22,367 nt of DNA, taken from positions 1-22,367 of the forward strand of contig CABSFY010000033.1 in the NCBI GenBank assembly GCA_902477055.1, read 5' to 3'. The DNA is from an uncultured Eubacteriales bacterium (GTDB taxonomy: Bacteria > Bacillota > Clostridia > Oscillospirales > Oscillospiraceae). A model generated the notes under the pieces. It was not told the DNA's origin. It saw nothing but the letters and a program-made list of their open reading frames with translations, and ran no database searches. Position 1 is the stretch's first letter, and the number at the start of each line of letters is the position of its first letter. Of this stretch, positions 1 to 7,482 are shown in pieces. Position numbers and translations under genes: made by a program.

Positions 1-827
1 CAACCTACGAATACGACGCATGGGGCAACATCCTCTCGAAGTCCGGCACCATGGCCGACAAGAACCCACTCCGCTATCGTGGGTACTACTACGATGCAGA
101 AACGGGGTTCTATTATGTATCCAGTCGTTATTACGATCCTAAGGTTGGTCGGTGGATAAATGCAGATGGATTTGTTTCTACAGGACAAGATATAATCGGG
201 TATAATATGTTTGCTTACTGTGGTAACAATCCGGTTAATCGAAAAGACCCGACAGGTCAATTTTGGATTACTGCATTAATAGTTGCTACAGTTGCTGTGG
301 TTTGTACGGTAGCTCTCTCTGGTTGCTCTGCTCAACCCACATCTGATGTTGGTGCTGCAAAACCGTACGTTGATATGCCAGGAAGCGATGATCCTACATC
401 ACCAAACTGTTATGCTTACGCAATCAGTTCTCCAGTTAATGAGCAGCCAGGTGGGACAAGTGGGCGTATACCCAAAAAATGGAACGATGTAAATGATGTG
501 GGTAAATCTGTAGAAGCGGATCTGAAAGCAAAGGGACATACTGTTCGTGAGATTTCTGGTCCTGATGCCAAAGTATATGATAACGAATTCAAAATCGCAT
601 TGCGGGTAGGTACTCAACCATATGCATATAATCAGTACACGGGTCAGTTATATTATGACTATCATTTTATGCGGCAGACTAGCACTGGACAATGGGCGGA
701 AAAACATGGGTATGGCGGAGCGTCGATTCTTTGGGATGTAGGAATGACTCCAGATACAATTCCTTGGACGTTAGGCGGTGTACCGTATTATGATAGCGCA
801 ATAATCTACTATGCAGTAGGGAATTGA
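1..827 (+). CDS. 3' end of an Rhs/YD-repeat polymorphic toxin with a Cys/His toxin tip (partial)
   Basis: The frame is open from base 3 to the TGA at 825-827 (274 visible residues), so the 5' part lies outside the window. The first ~85 residues are the end of an Rhs core: YEYDAWGN, then RYRGYYYDAETGFYYVSSRY, then RWINADG and NPVNRKDPTG. This is the usual hinge before a variable toxic tip. The tip starts with a hydrophobic stretch (about 273-320) ending in LSGC, then a domain with NCYAYA (Cys codon 408-410) and DYHFMRQ (His codon 663-665), followed by QWAEKHG. A Cys...His pair in this order suggests a papain-like/NlpC-type cysteine hydrolase fold; that is inference. Rhs proteins are usually surface or secreted contact-dependent toxins. 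The lipoprotein gene that starts 9 bp downstream is the likely immunity gene. The tip is more AT-rich than the core, as expected for an exchanged cassette. Confidence 0.85.
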   Translation, partial: TYEYDAWGNILSKSGTMADKNPLRYRGYYYDAETGFYYVSSRYYDPKVGRWINADGFVSTGQDIIGYNMFAYCGNNPVNRKDPTGQFWITALIVATVAVVCTVALSGCSAQPTSDVGAAKPYVDMPGSDDPTSPNCYAYAISSPVNEQPGGTSGRIPKKWNDVNDVGKSVEADLKAKGHTVREISGPDAKVYDNEFKIALRVGTQPYAYNQYTGQLYYDYHFMRQTSTGQWAEKHGYGGASILWDVGMTPDTIPWTLGGVPYYDSAIIYYAVGN

Positions 828-835
828 GGTGCACT

Positions 836-1381
836 ATGAGGTTAACAAAATATTATTTTCTTATTTTTATAATAGTAATGTTGCTCGTGATTTGTTCTTG
901 CACCAAAGGAGGAAGTGATTTGAACATTGAGATATCCCCGCCAGATAAAAGTTTAGTTGATTTAGCATCTAAAATATACGAGGAAACAGAATTATTGGAA
1001 CTTATGAAGTTCAGTGGTTCGTTGAACGAGTTAAATATTAAATATCCCATTGAATGTTTGCGGGAAGATAACGGAATGTATCGAGTATCCTACCTTGGCG
1101 ATGAGAGTGTTGTAATATTCTTATTTGATGGTTCTGGTAATAGACTATTTGCAAGTACTTACAGCACGCAGTTATTAAAATCTGATTTTGATAAACTGGT
1201 AAAAGGTCAGTCGTTAGATAAGGTAAGAGCGATTGATCCAAACGGTGAATATTTATTTCTTTATACTGGTAGAAATGATACGCCGAAAGTATCTTCTCAT
1301 TATACCAAAGACGGATATTTAATCACCATTGAATATGATGTTTCAAATGTAATCACAAGCATAAATGAAAAGTTGATTTGA
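836..1381 (+). CDS. small lipoprotein, probable immunity protein of the upstream Rhs toxin
   Basis: This is a 181-aa protein. I chose the ATG at 836 because GAGGTG lies five bases upstream; a TTG at 824 overlapping the rhs stop is possible but less good. Residues 1-22 are a lipoprotein signal: two positive residues, a long hydrophobic core and ICSC with Cys22 as the probable lipidated residue. The mature part is acidic. Its last ~65 residues contain KGQSLDKVRAIDPNG followed by a HYTKDGYLITIEYD strand pair, a pattern reminiscent of SmpA/BLIP-like folds (weak, by eye). It has no clear named family. It begins 9 bp after the Rhs stop, the usual place for an immunity gene. Lipid anchoring would place it outside the membrane, suggesting the toxin acts on the envelope. 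Its AT-rich codon use matches the toxin tip. Confidence 0.75.
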   Translation: MRLTKYYFLIFIIVMLLVICSCTKGGSDLNIEISPPDKSLVDLASKIYEETELLELMKFSGSLNELNIKYPIECLREDNGMYRVSYLGDESVVIFLFDGSGNRLFASTYSTQLLKSDFDKLVKGQSLDKVRAIDPNGEYLFLYTGRNDTPKVSSHYTKDGYLITIEYDVSNVITSINEKLI

Positions 1382-1578
1382 AGAATACAAGCAAGCAACG
1401 CCTTTTGGGGACAAAAGGCAGGCTGTTGGGATACTTCCAACCGAATAAAGATTTCAGGAATACTCCTGACAAGTGCCGTGGTATCACAAAGGCGATGCTT
1501 GCCAGTAGACAACATTTTGTTTCAGCAGGTAACTACCCGAAAAGGCACAGTCCCGGGGGGACACACTTCCGGGGTGCA
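1382..1578. other. spacer between toxin cassettes, no gene recognised
   Basis: No open frame here has a convincing start or RBS. One frame is open from a TTG at 1378 up to the TAA at 1579-1581, and that same frame continues after the TAA as Rhs core sequence. The composition changes from AT-rich to mixed along the stretch. It is probably debris left by cassette shuffling; I could not recognise an insertion sequence or intron end in it. Confidence 0.4.
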
Positions 1579-1581
1579 TAA

Positions 1582-2370
1582 CAGAACCCAGCCGAAACCG
1601 GCTTCTATTATCTCCAATCCCGCTACTACGACCCCACCATGCGCCGATTCCTCAACGCAGACAGTTTCGCAAGTACGGGGCAAGGCTTTATTGGGACAAA
1701 TATGTTCGCGTACTGCGGCAACAATCCCGTTTCCCGAAGTGATATCACCGGTGGTTCTTGGCTTGATGAACTTATCGAAACGGCCAAAGAAGCAATTCGA
1801 TTTGTACTCCATGCTGGGAACACGCTGGCTCGCAAGGCGGGAATAGACACCGCCGCACTTGGCGCACCATTTTTGCAAATGGAAGCAGATAAAAACGGAG
1901 TATACCACGCTGCTTTTAATTGTTGGCAGCAGGTTTTTGGTTATGCCGATTTGTATGATTCCGTGTTCGACATAGGGACGAGCATGAATACAGACCAATT
2001 TGAGTTCTCTGCCAACGGGGAAAACTATGTTTTGTGGGTATGGAAAGCCGACTATATCAATCTCGGTGCTGGAGCAGAACTGGGAATTTACTATGGTGGC
2101 CCCGACTGGTGGCAAGCAGACCCGGATTTGGCAATGGATATGTCGCTTTCGCTTTACTATCAAGGAAAGAATATCGGCTCATATCATGGGCTGCATTGGT
2201 GGCCAACTGCATTTAACCCTGCTTATCAAAACGTTCAAGCCAGTGATTTAACTGCTGTATACACTGTCAAATTTGATAGTCCAACGATGTATAATGGTTT
2301 TGCAGCGCGGCACAGTGGAAGGTGGATATGTGATCCGCATACATACACGGCAGTTCTTACGTACCACTAG
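1582..2370 (+). pseudogene. orphan Rhs C-terminal tip with a DUF4474-like domain
   Basis: An open frame of 262 codons follows an in-frame TAA at 1579-1581. It begins in mid-motif (NPAETGFYYLQSRYYDPTM), continues with RRFLNADSFASTGQ and GNNPVSRSDITGG, and so repeats the last ~55 residues of the Rhs core seen at 90-260. No RBS lies before its first ATG (1639), so it is a silent donor cassette rather than a complete gene. The tip reads EADKNGVYHAAFNCWQQVFG ... YVLWVWKADYINLGAGAELG ... GSYHGLHWWPTAF. I match this by memory to DUF4474, a domain of unknown function found at Rhs ends and in clostridial proteins. Orphan tips normally become active by recombining onto the full rhs gene through the shared core sequence. 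The lipoprotein gene behind it is its probable immunity partner. Confidence 0.75.
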
Positions 2371-2389
2371 AATCCTAAGGGAGGCAGGA

Positions 2390-2989
2390 ATGATGACACG
2401 AACGCAAATAATCAGTATTACATTGTGTGCTGTAATATGCCTTTTCGTATTGACTGGCTGCGTATATGGACGACGTCTTATCTATGATACGACCAGTTCC
2501 AAAGCAGCAGATATTTTGAAGGAGGCGGTATCCTTGATCGAAGCGAAGGATGCCGAAAAATTGCAGCAAATGTTTGCTGTAAATGCGCAAATCGAGCAGC
2601 CTAACTTAGAAAAGCAGATCCAGTCATTGTTCGCTTACTATGATCGTACAAGCGATTCTGTAGAGGTTGGAGGATCGGAGATTAGACGAGACTACGACGG
2701 AAAAGGCGGCAAGACGATGTACGGCTGGTTGAGCGGCGAGATCATGTCAGAGACTCGGTACTTGATCGCAGCGCGGGTAGTAATGGAAGATAATCGAACA
2801 CCGGATAACATTGGCATTTGGTCAATCTACATCATCCGTGCTGAGGACGAGCCGGATTACCCGGAATTCTCATATTGGGGCGAAGTTCGCACAGATAAAG
2901 TCGGCGTCTATGTAGGAATAAAGAGCTTATACAATCACCGGGCAGAAAGTAGCGTAGACACAGCTTCCACCTCCGATATGTTGAATTAA
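2390..2989 (+). CDS. DUF5104-like lipoprotein, probable immunity protein of the orphan tip
   Basis: This is a 199-aa protein. The start is the ATG at 2390, five bases after AAGGGAGG; a second ATG at 2393 is also usable. The signal peptide ends in LTGC with Cys24 as the lipidation site. The mature region contains AADILKEAVSLIEAKDAEKL followed by a globular half with DYDGKGGKTMYGWLSGE and PDNIGIWSIYIIRAED. This pattern resembles DUF5104, a family of clostridial lipoproteins of unknown biochemical role. It starts 19 bp after the orphan Rhs tip and is followed by a terminator, so it is the last gene of the toxin locus. As with the first cassette, an exported lipoprotein partner suggests protection at the cell surface. 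Immunity function is inferred from position only. Confidence 0.75.
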   Translation: MMTRTQIISITLCAVICLFVLTGCVYGRRLIYDTTSSKAADILKEAVSLIEAKDAEKLQQMFAVNAQIEQPNLEKQIQSLFAYYDRTSDSVEVGGSEIRRDYDGKGGKTMYGWLSGEIMSETRYLIAARVVMEDNRTPDNIGIWSIYIIRAEDEPDYPEFSYWGEVRTDKVGVYVGIKSLYNHRAESSVDTASTSDMLN

Positions 2990-3050
2990 GTGCCGGATAC
3001 GCGCCTCTAGACGCTTACCGGTTAAACGGAAGCAAACCAATCCAAGAACG

Positions 3051-3098
3051 ATCCACGCAGAATGTTCGGATTATCCGGCATTCTGCGTGGATTTGTTT
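3051..3098 (+). terminator. hairpin terminator after the toxin locus
   Basis: A 14-bp perfect stem, ATCCACGCAGAATG (3051-3064) with CATTCTGCGTGGAT (3079-3092), has a 14-nt loop and is followed by TTGTTT on the plus strand. It lies 62 bp beyond the last lipoprotein gene and also marks the end of the AT-rich plus-strand block. Confidence 0.7.
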
Positions 3099-3177
3099 GT
3101 GGATTATCGATCTGTCCGGTTGTTTCGGGCTGCCAGTCGGTCGTTTTGCAGTGTAGGCTGGCGGTTTCGCGCTGTGC

Positions 3178-3747
3178 CTACATCCACTCCTCTGGGTAGA
3201 AGCCGTTGGCCAGCAGGGCTTTGGCGAGGCGGCGTTTGGCGCGGGTGAGGCGCATTCTTACGCTGTTGGGCTGGATGCCGAGGCCCTTGGCGATCTCGGC
3301 GTCGTCCCATTGCAGCAGGTAGCGTTCCTCCAGAACAACGCGGTCCTCCGGCTCCAGTGTTTTGAGAATTTCGCGCAGGCGGGCGTTGCGCTGTTCGCGG
3401 AGAAGCCGCTCGTCCGGCACCTCGCCCTCCGGCGCGGGGATGAAGTCCTCCAGCACGTCGAAGCTGACCTCCTGCCAGCCACCGCGGAGGAGGCGCTTGT
3501 TGATTGCAACGTGCCGGGCGGTCGTCAGAATGTACGTCCGCCGCTGCGCCGTTTCCAGCGTCATCAGCAGCGCGACCTTAGCCACCAGCTGCGCCACCGT
3601 TTCATACGCCGCGTCCTCAATGTCCTCCGGTTGGGAAAACCACTTCTGCACCTCAAGAAGAATCCGCGAGATGCTCTGCTCGTATAGTCGGATCATAAAC
3701 GCCCGGCTGTCCTCGTCCGCGATTGCAAGGATAACGGCAGGAATCAT
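3178..3747 (-). CDS. small sigma-70 family (ECF-like) sigma factor
   Basis: This is a 189-aa protein starting at the ATG 3747-3745, which overlaps the stop of the XRE gene by 4 bp. Residues ~14-90 fit sigma region 2 (ending QRRTYILTTARHVAINKRLL). Residues ~123-178 fit region 4, with the helix-turn-helix DDAEIAKGLGIQPNSVRMRL and a basic tail RAKRRLAKAL. Two-domain sigma factors of this size direct RNA polymerase to a small set of promoters. Pairing with an XRE regulator next to conjugation genes is common in Firmicutes mobile elements, where such sigma-like genes often flank excisionase and integrase genes. Here nothing follows except a short hairpin (3152-3182) and the convergent toxin locus. 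Its target promoters are unknown. Confidence 0.85.
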   Translation of the reverse strand: MIPAVILAIADEDSRAFMIRLYEQSISRILLEVQKWFSQPEDIEDAAYETVAQLVAKVALLMTLETAQRRTYILTTARHVAINKRLLRGGWQEVSFDVLEDFIPAPEGEVPDERLLREQRNARLREILKTLEPEDRVVLEERYLLQWDDAEIAKGLGIQPNSVRMRLTRAKRRLAKALLANGFYPEEWM

Positions 3748-4094
3748 GCATGGGTCTCCCGTTCCAGCAGCTCCAAGAAGCCGCAGAGCAGCTGCCGCTG
3801 CTGTGCGGGAAGCGCCGTGCAGCGCTTGAGAAGCTGGCGGTTGGTGAGCGTTCCGTCGTAGCCGGTGTCCAGCCAGCGGTCGGTTTCCAGCGCGCTCTTC
3901 TCCCGGCCGAGCAGATAGTCCACAGAAACGTGGAAATGATCGGCGATTTTCCGCATCACGTCATAGCCGGGCATAGCCTTGCCCTTTTCGTACTGCGACA
4001 CGACCGACGGCGTAATGCCCAGCGCGGCCGCAAGGTTCTTCTGATTGATCCCCGTCCGCTCCCGCAGCTGTACCAGAATTTCTCCGAATTCCAT
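3744..4094 (-). CDS. XRE-family helix-turn-helix repressor
   Basis: This is a 116-aa protein starting at the ATG 4094, with GGGAGG eight bases upstream. Residues ~5-62 are a classic Cro/C1-type DNA-binding domain: LRERTGINQKNLAAALGITP, SVVSQYEKGKAMPGYDVMRK and DHFHVSVDYLLGR. The C-terminal half is helical (LLKRCTALPAQQRQLLCGFL) and probably dimerises; it has no peptidase-like domain, so this is not an ImmA-cleaved type by itself. It shares an ATGA overlap with the downstream sigma factor gene. It is the likely repressor of its own promoter at 4151-4179 and possibly of the element's transfer genes (inference). Confidence 0.9.
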   Translation of the reverse strand: MEFGEILVQLRERTGINQKNLAAALGITPSVVSQYEKGKAMPGYDVMRKIADHFHVSVDYLLGREKSALETDRWLDTGYDGTLTNRQLLKRCTALPAQQRQLLCGFLELLERETHA

Positions 4095-4150
4095 TCCACG
4101 CCCTCCCGCCGTTTTCTCGCTGATTTAGCGTTCCTTCTTTCAACGGGATT

Positions 4151-4179
4151 ATCATAATGAAAATTTCGCGCTCTGTCAT
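4151..4179 (-). promoter_or_regulatory. sigma-A promoter for the XRE-sigma operon
   Basis: Read on the minus strand: -35 ATGACA (4179-4174), a 17-nt spacer, -10 TATGAT (4156-4151). Each hexamer matches 5 of 6 consensus bases. The leader to the XRE ATG is about 50 nt. A small inverted repeat CGCT/AGCG (4118-4130) in that leader could be an operator. Confidence 0.6.
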
Positions 4180-4258
4180 AAATCTAAAGAAATGGACGGA
4201 ATAATATTTCTGATCGGAAAATAATTAAGTGATACTAAATTTTTGCAGCAAGGGATAC

Positions 4259-4295
4259 GGATTGCCGCGTCGGGCTGCGCTCTCCTCGCAATGAC
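4259..4295. repeat. dispersed REP-like palindrome of the GTCATTGCGAG...GCAATCC type
   Basis: On the minus strand this reads GTCATTGCGAGGAGAG, then GCAGCCCGACGCGGCAATCC. Terminal GCAAT/ATTGC arms make an imperfect palindrome. Sequences of this form are high-copy intergenic repeats in many bacteria and are often mis-called as short proteins. It sits in the non-coding gap between the two regulatory gene groups. Confidence 0.55.
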
Positions 4296-4475
4296 AGAGT
4301 CGGAACGTTCTGCTCTGCTTTTCCTTTTCTGCTGTAATTCTTCTACTGGGTAGTTCAAGGGGGTCCACGGTGAACCGGGGGTGGGGTCAGCGCGGGGGCA
4401 GACTTCGCCCTTGGGAGTGTGGGCGGAGTTTGGCGCGGGCGTTTGCGGGGGATTCGGGCAGCGCGGGCAGGATGG
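4296..4475. other. G-rich non-coding gap
   Basis: No supported gene is present. The plus strand has four G-runs of four or more within 4359-4398 (GGGGG, GGGGG, GGGG, GGGGG), which could form a G-quadruplex. Further GGG-rich sequence leads into the direct repeats at 4476. Confidence 0.4.
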
Positions 4476-4563
4476 GGCATCACAACGTCATACTTCCTGT
4501 ACTACACTGTCATGCTTTGCATATCACGCTGCTATACCTCCCGTATCACGCCGTCATAGCTCG
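4476..4563. repeat. four degenerate 22-bp direct repeats (iteron-like)
   Basis: Four head-to-tail units start at 4476, 4498, 4520 and 4542, exactly 22 bp apart. Each follows the pattern (T)ATCAC, then a CG-rich or AC dinucleotide step, GTCATA or CTATA, and a C/T-rich end. Units 3 and 4 are most alike. The last unit contains the stop codon of the winged-helix gene (4554-4556). A 22-bp period equals about two helical turns, typical of iterons or cooperative operator arrays. It is not a multiple of three, so it is not a protein repeat. Confidence 0.65.
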
Positions 4564-4829
4564 TCCGCATGGCCCGCCGAGAGATAGTAGCGATTGGAGG
4601 TCGTGCTGCCGTTTTCGCGGTGGTGCGGCTGTTTTTTCAGCAGGCCTGCCTGCTCCAAGTCGCGGATCGCCCGCTTGACGGTGCTGCGCGAGAGGGAGAG
4701 ATCGGCTGCTACGGTGTTCAGCCCCGGCCACGCCTTGCCGTCCTTGTCCACGCGGTCGTGGAGGTAGAGGTACACCAGCTTCGCCCGGTGCGGCAGCTCC
4801 GCGCGGTAGAGAAAGCTAAGGCTGCCCAT
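4554..4829 (-). CDS. small winged-helix DNA-binding protein (HTH_36-like)
   Basis: This is a 91-aa protein with an ATG at 4829 and GGAGG six bases upstream; it overlaps the end of the coupling-protein gene by 14 bp. Residues ~14-83 read HRAKLVYLYLHDRVDKDGKA, then PGLNTVAADLSLSRSTVKRA, IRDLEQAGLLKK and SNRYYL. This is the helix-turn-helix and wing layout of HTH_36-type proteins, which also form the N-terminal part of some plasmid and phage replication initiators. There is no catalytic domain. The gene ends inside an array of four 22-bp direct repeats, which are natural candidates for its binding sites. It may be a transcription regulator of the transfer operon or a small initiator-like protein. 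Confidence 0.8.
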   Translation of the reverse strand: MGSLSFLYRAELPHRAKLVYLYLHDRVDKDGKAWPGLNTVAADLSLSRSTVKRAIRDLEQAGLLKKQPHHRENGSTTSNRYYLSAGHADEL

Positions 4830-6585
4830 GTGCGTCCTCCTGCGGCCGAAGCGGCTTGAGTTTGCGTCCCGCGGGCGGCGCGGACGGAAGCACCGGCGGA
4901 TACTTTTTCAGAATCCCCTGAATCAGCTCCTCCTTTTCGGCATACTCCACGCGGCGGTTGCCGCGTTCGGGGACGGTGTAGGGCCGCTCCGCGTCAATGG
5001 CAATGCCCCACTGCGGAAACAGCTTCAGGTGGGTGCGCATGGGATGCACGCCGGTTTTCATGACGACGAAATCGCCCTTGGGAAGAGCCTTCAGCTCGTC
5101 CGCCGTGAGCAGCGGCCGCTCCATCATTTGCAGCGACTGCGAGGGGTCATTTTTGCTGCGCGACACGCTGCCGGAAAGCACCGTCCGGCTGCCGAGCGCC
5201 TTAGAAAGCAGCTCCGCCGAGCTGCTGTTGGGGGCAAAGCCGCCAAACAAAATGTCCTGCGTGTTGTCCACAATGATCTCTGCGCCCTCCTTGCCGTAGT
5301 TCTTTTCCAGCTGCGCAAAGGACTGGATGATCGGGACCATCTGCAGCCGCCGCGAGCGGGCGGCAGAGAACATCATCTCGGCGGACTCAATTTTCGGGAT
5401 TGTGCCGAATTCGTCACAGAAAAACACACAGCGGCTGCGCAGCTTTCCACCGTTTTCGTCCGCAACGGCAAGAATTTCGCGGTAAAGCTGCTGAATGAGC
5501 AGAGAGATCAGGAAATACTTTGCCGGATCCTCCTCCGGCAGGATGAGAAACAGGGCAGATTTTTGTGTGCAGAAGGTTTCCGCGTCGATTTCCGTATCAA
5601 AGCACAATAATTGCTCCAGCTCGCTGTCGAGAAAGGCGTTCAGACGGGAGAGCGCCGTGGCCATGACCGAGGCCATGCCCTGTTCCGAGGTGTTGAGCGC
5701 GGCTCCGGCAAACCATTTTGCCTTGTGGTCGTCCGGCAAAAGCTCCATGAGCTGCTGGAACTGGTTCCCTTTCGGCACGGCCGGGGCGAGCAGCTCCTGA
5801 ATGAGCTTGAACACCGACACAATGTGGCGCTTCTTCGGTGCGCAGAACTCCGCAACGAGCAAAATCGTCGCCGTCAGAAGCCCCTCCGCCGCGTCGTAGA
5901 AATAGGCGTTCTGGCCAAAGGCCGCCGCATCCGCGCCGGAGAGAATGACCGTTTTAGAGATGATTTTCGCGTATTTCTCCGCCTTGGCACGGTAGGCCAG
6001 CGTCTCCGGAAAGACCTGCGCCAGATCCATGTAGTGATTGACCAGATGCAGCAGGTTGCTGCCGTTGGACCTTGTGGGATTGCGGAGGTCGAGGACGGAC
6101 ACGCGGTAGCCGTAGCCCTTGGCAATGCTGCCGTAGCTGCGCATAACGTCGCCCTTGGTGTCGGTGGAGAGAAAGCTCATGCCGCTGGCGCAGGCGTATT
6201 CCAAGCAGGGATAGAGCCAGTAGGCCGTCTTGCCCACGCCCGCCGCGCCGATCATGAGGACGTGGATATCGCCGGGATCAACGAGGGCGGTCGTGCTGCC
6301 GGTGCGGCCGACGACGATCCCCTGCGGCAGCGGCTTGCCGTCTTTTGCGGTGGGCTTGTTGCCCTGCGCGGCCTGTATGCGCCATTTCTTGGGCGTAAAG
6401 GGGACGTGGGAATAGGTGGTGCGGATTTCCCGTTTCGTCGCCCAGCGGGCCGTGCCGTGCTGGCCGTCGCCGACCGTTTTGGCGCGGATGGCGTTGAGAT
6501 TGTAGACGTGGGAGAGCAGCGCAATGCCGCCGAGGATGCAGAACATTCCGGCGGCTGCAAGCATCAGAGGGACAAGGTTGGGCAT
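4816..6585 (-). CDS. VirD4/TraG-type conjugative coupling ATPase
   Basis: This is a 589-aa protein. The ATG at 6585 has AGGAGG seven bases upstream; a longer frame starts earlier but lacks a site. Two or so N-terminal membrane segments (~5-30) precede the P-loop ATPase. Walker A is GAAGVGKT (113-120), then STDTKGD (140-146) and Walker B VFFCDEFG (387-394). The motor domain is followed by a short Pro/Lys-rich tail. The protein links the relaxase-DNA complex to the secretion channel at the inner membrane and powers DNA export. Lengths of 550-650 aa are usual for Firmicutes members. It lies after the relaxase and primase genes and overlaps the primase stop by 22 bp. All core motifs are intact, so the gene appears functional. 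Confidence 0.95.
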   Translation of the reverse strand: MPNLVPLMLAAAGMFCILGGIALLSHVYNLNAIRAKTVGDGQHGTARWATKREIRTTYSHVPFTPKKWRIQAAQGNKPTAKDGKPLPQGIVVGRTGSTTALVDPGDIHVLMIGAAGVGKTAYWLYPCLEYACASGMSFLSTDTKGDVMRSYGSIAKGYGYRVSVLDLRNPTRSNGSNLLHLVNHYMDLAQVFPETLAYRAKAEKYAKIISKTVILSGADAAAFGQNAYFYDAAEGLLTATILLVAEFCAPKKRHIVSVFKLIQELLAPAVPKGNQFQQLMELLPDDHKAKWFAGAALNTSEQGMASVMATALSRLNAFLDSELEQLLCFDTEIDAETFCTQKSALFLILPEEDPAKYFLISLLIQQLYREILAVADENGGKLRSRCVFFCDEFGTIPKIESAEMMFSAARSRRLQMVPIIQSFAQLEKNYGKEGAEIIVDNTQDILFGGFAPNSSSAELLSKALGSRTVLSGSVSRSKNDPSQSLQMMERPLLTADELKALPKGDFVVMKTGVHPMRTHLKLFPQWGIAIDAERPYTVPERGNRRVEYAEKEELIQGILKKYPPVLPSAPPAGRKLKPLRPQEDAHGQP

Positions 6586-7469
6586 AGCGTTTCCTCCTGT
6601 CGCTGTGCGCAAAGCACCTCGTTCCAATCCTTGCAGGACGGGACGAGGTACTGCACGGCAATGTTTTGTGCTTCCAGCTTCTTTGCAATGCGGTGGTTCG
6701 CGGCCTGCCCCGCAGCGTCGCTATCCATGCAGAGTACAACGGTGCGGATGGCAGGTTGGTCCGCCAAAAGCCGGAACAGTACCGCGTCGCCGACGCAGCA
6801 GGCGGCGGCATAGCTGTGCTGCTGCCAGTTTTGCTTGTGCAGGGTGAGGTAGCTCAACAGGTCAATGGGTGCTTCAAAAAGGTAGAGGCGGTCGCTGCTG
6901 CCGTTCCAGTGGAAGCTGTGCTGCGGGTCGCTGGCGGCGGCGTTGCCCTTGAAGCTGCCGCCGCAGCCGCGCAGATGCGCATGGCGTGGCACCCCGCCGG
7001 AATCGAAGCCGACGAACACGGCGTTGTGGTGCTGCGCGGATTCGTAAATCATGCCCCGCCGGACAAACGCGTAGAAAATGTCACGGTCGATCCCGCGCCG
7101 GTTGACCAGATAGGCCGCCACGCGGCGGAGGTTGGCGTTCGGTGGCGGAAGCTGAAATGTAGGCTTTTCTTTTTCGTCATGACGCTCCACAATAGGAATT
7201 GCGGCGTTTCCCAGCAAAAATTCCACCGCCTGCGGGTAATCCAACCCGTAAAACCGCCGCACAAAGTCCACCGCGTCCCCGCCGACGCGCTCGTATTGGT
7301 GAAACCACAGGTTGCCGCGGACGGTGACCTTCTGCGCACCGTCCCGCCACTGGTACTCCTGCCCGGAGCGTTTGAGCGCTTCCTAGCGGCTTTGCAGCAG
7401 GGCTACAAGGTCGGTGCTTCGCGCCTGCTCTCGTTGCTCCTGTGTAAAATGTCGGTATTCTGTTTTCAT
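6564..7469 (-). pseudogene. DUF3991/Toprim primase-like protein, interrupted by an in-frame TAG
   Basis: The natural start is the ATG at 7469 behind AAAAGGAG. It reads MKTEYRHFTQEQREQARSTD, then LVALLQSR, then TAG at 7385-7383 (codon 29). The same frame continues with EALKRSGQEYQW and VRGNLWFHQYERVGGDAVDF, the normal next part of this family. The rest is intact to 6564 (302 codons in all). The middle is DUF3991-like (AAYLVNRRGIDRDIFYAFVR), and the last third is a Toprim fold with LFEAPIDLLSY and the DxD motif CMDSDAAGQ. Such proteins are accessory primases carried by conjugative elements, priming the transferred strand in the recipient. Without readthrough only a 28-residue peptide would be made, unless translation restarts inside (for example a GTG at 7271 that keeps DUF3991 and Toprim). 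A sequencing error is possible. Confidence 0.85.
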
Positions 7470-7482
7470 AAAGGCTCCTTTT

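Noticed and set aside
1382..1581. A 67-codon frame after the first lipoprotein
   Set aside because: The start overlaps the preceding stop, there is no RBS, and no family is recognised; treated as cassette debris.
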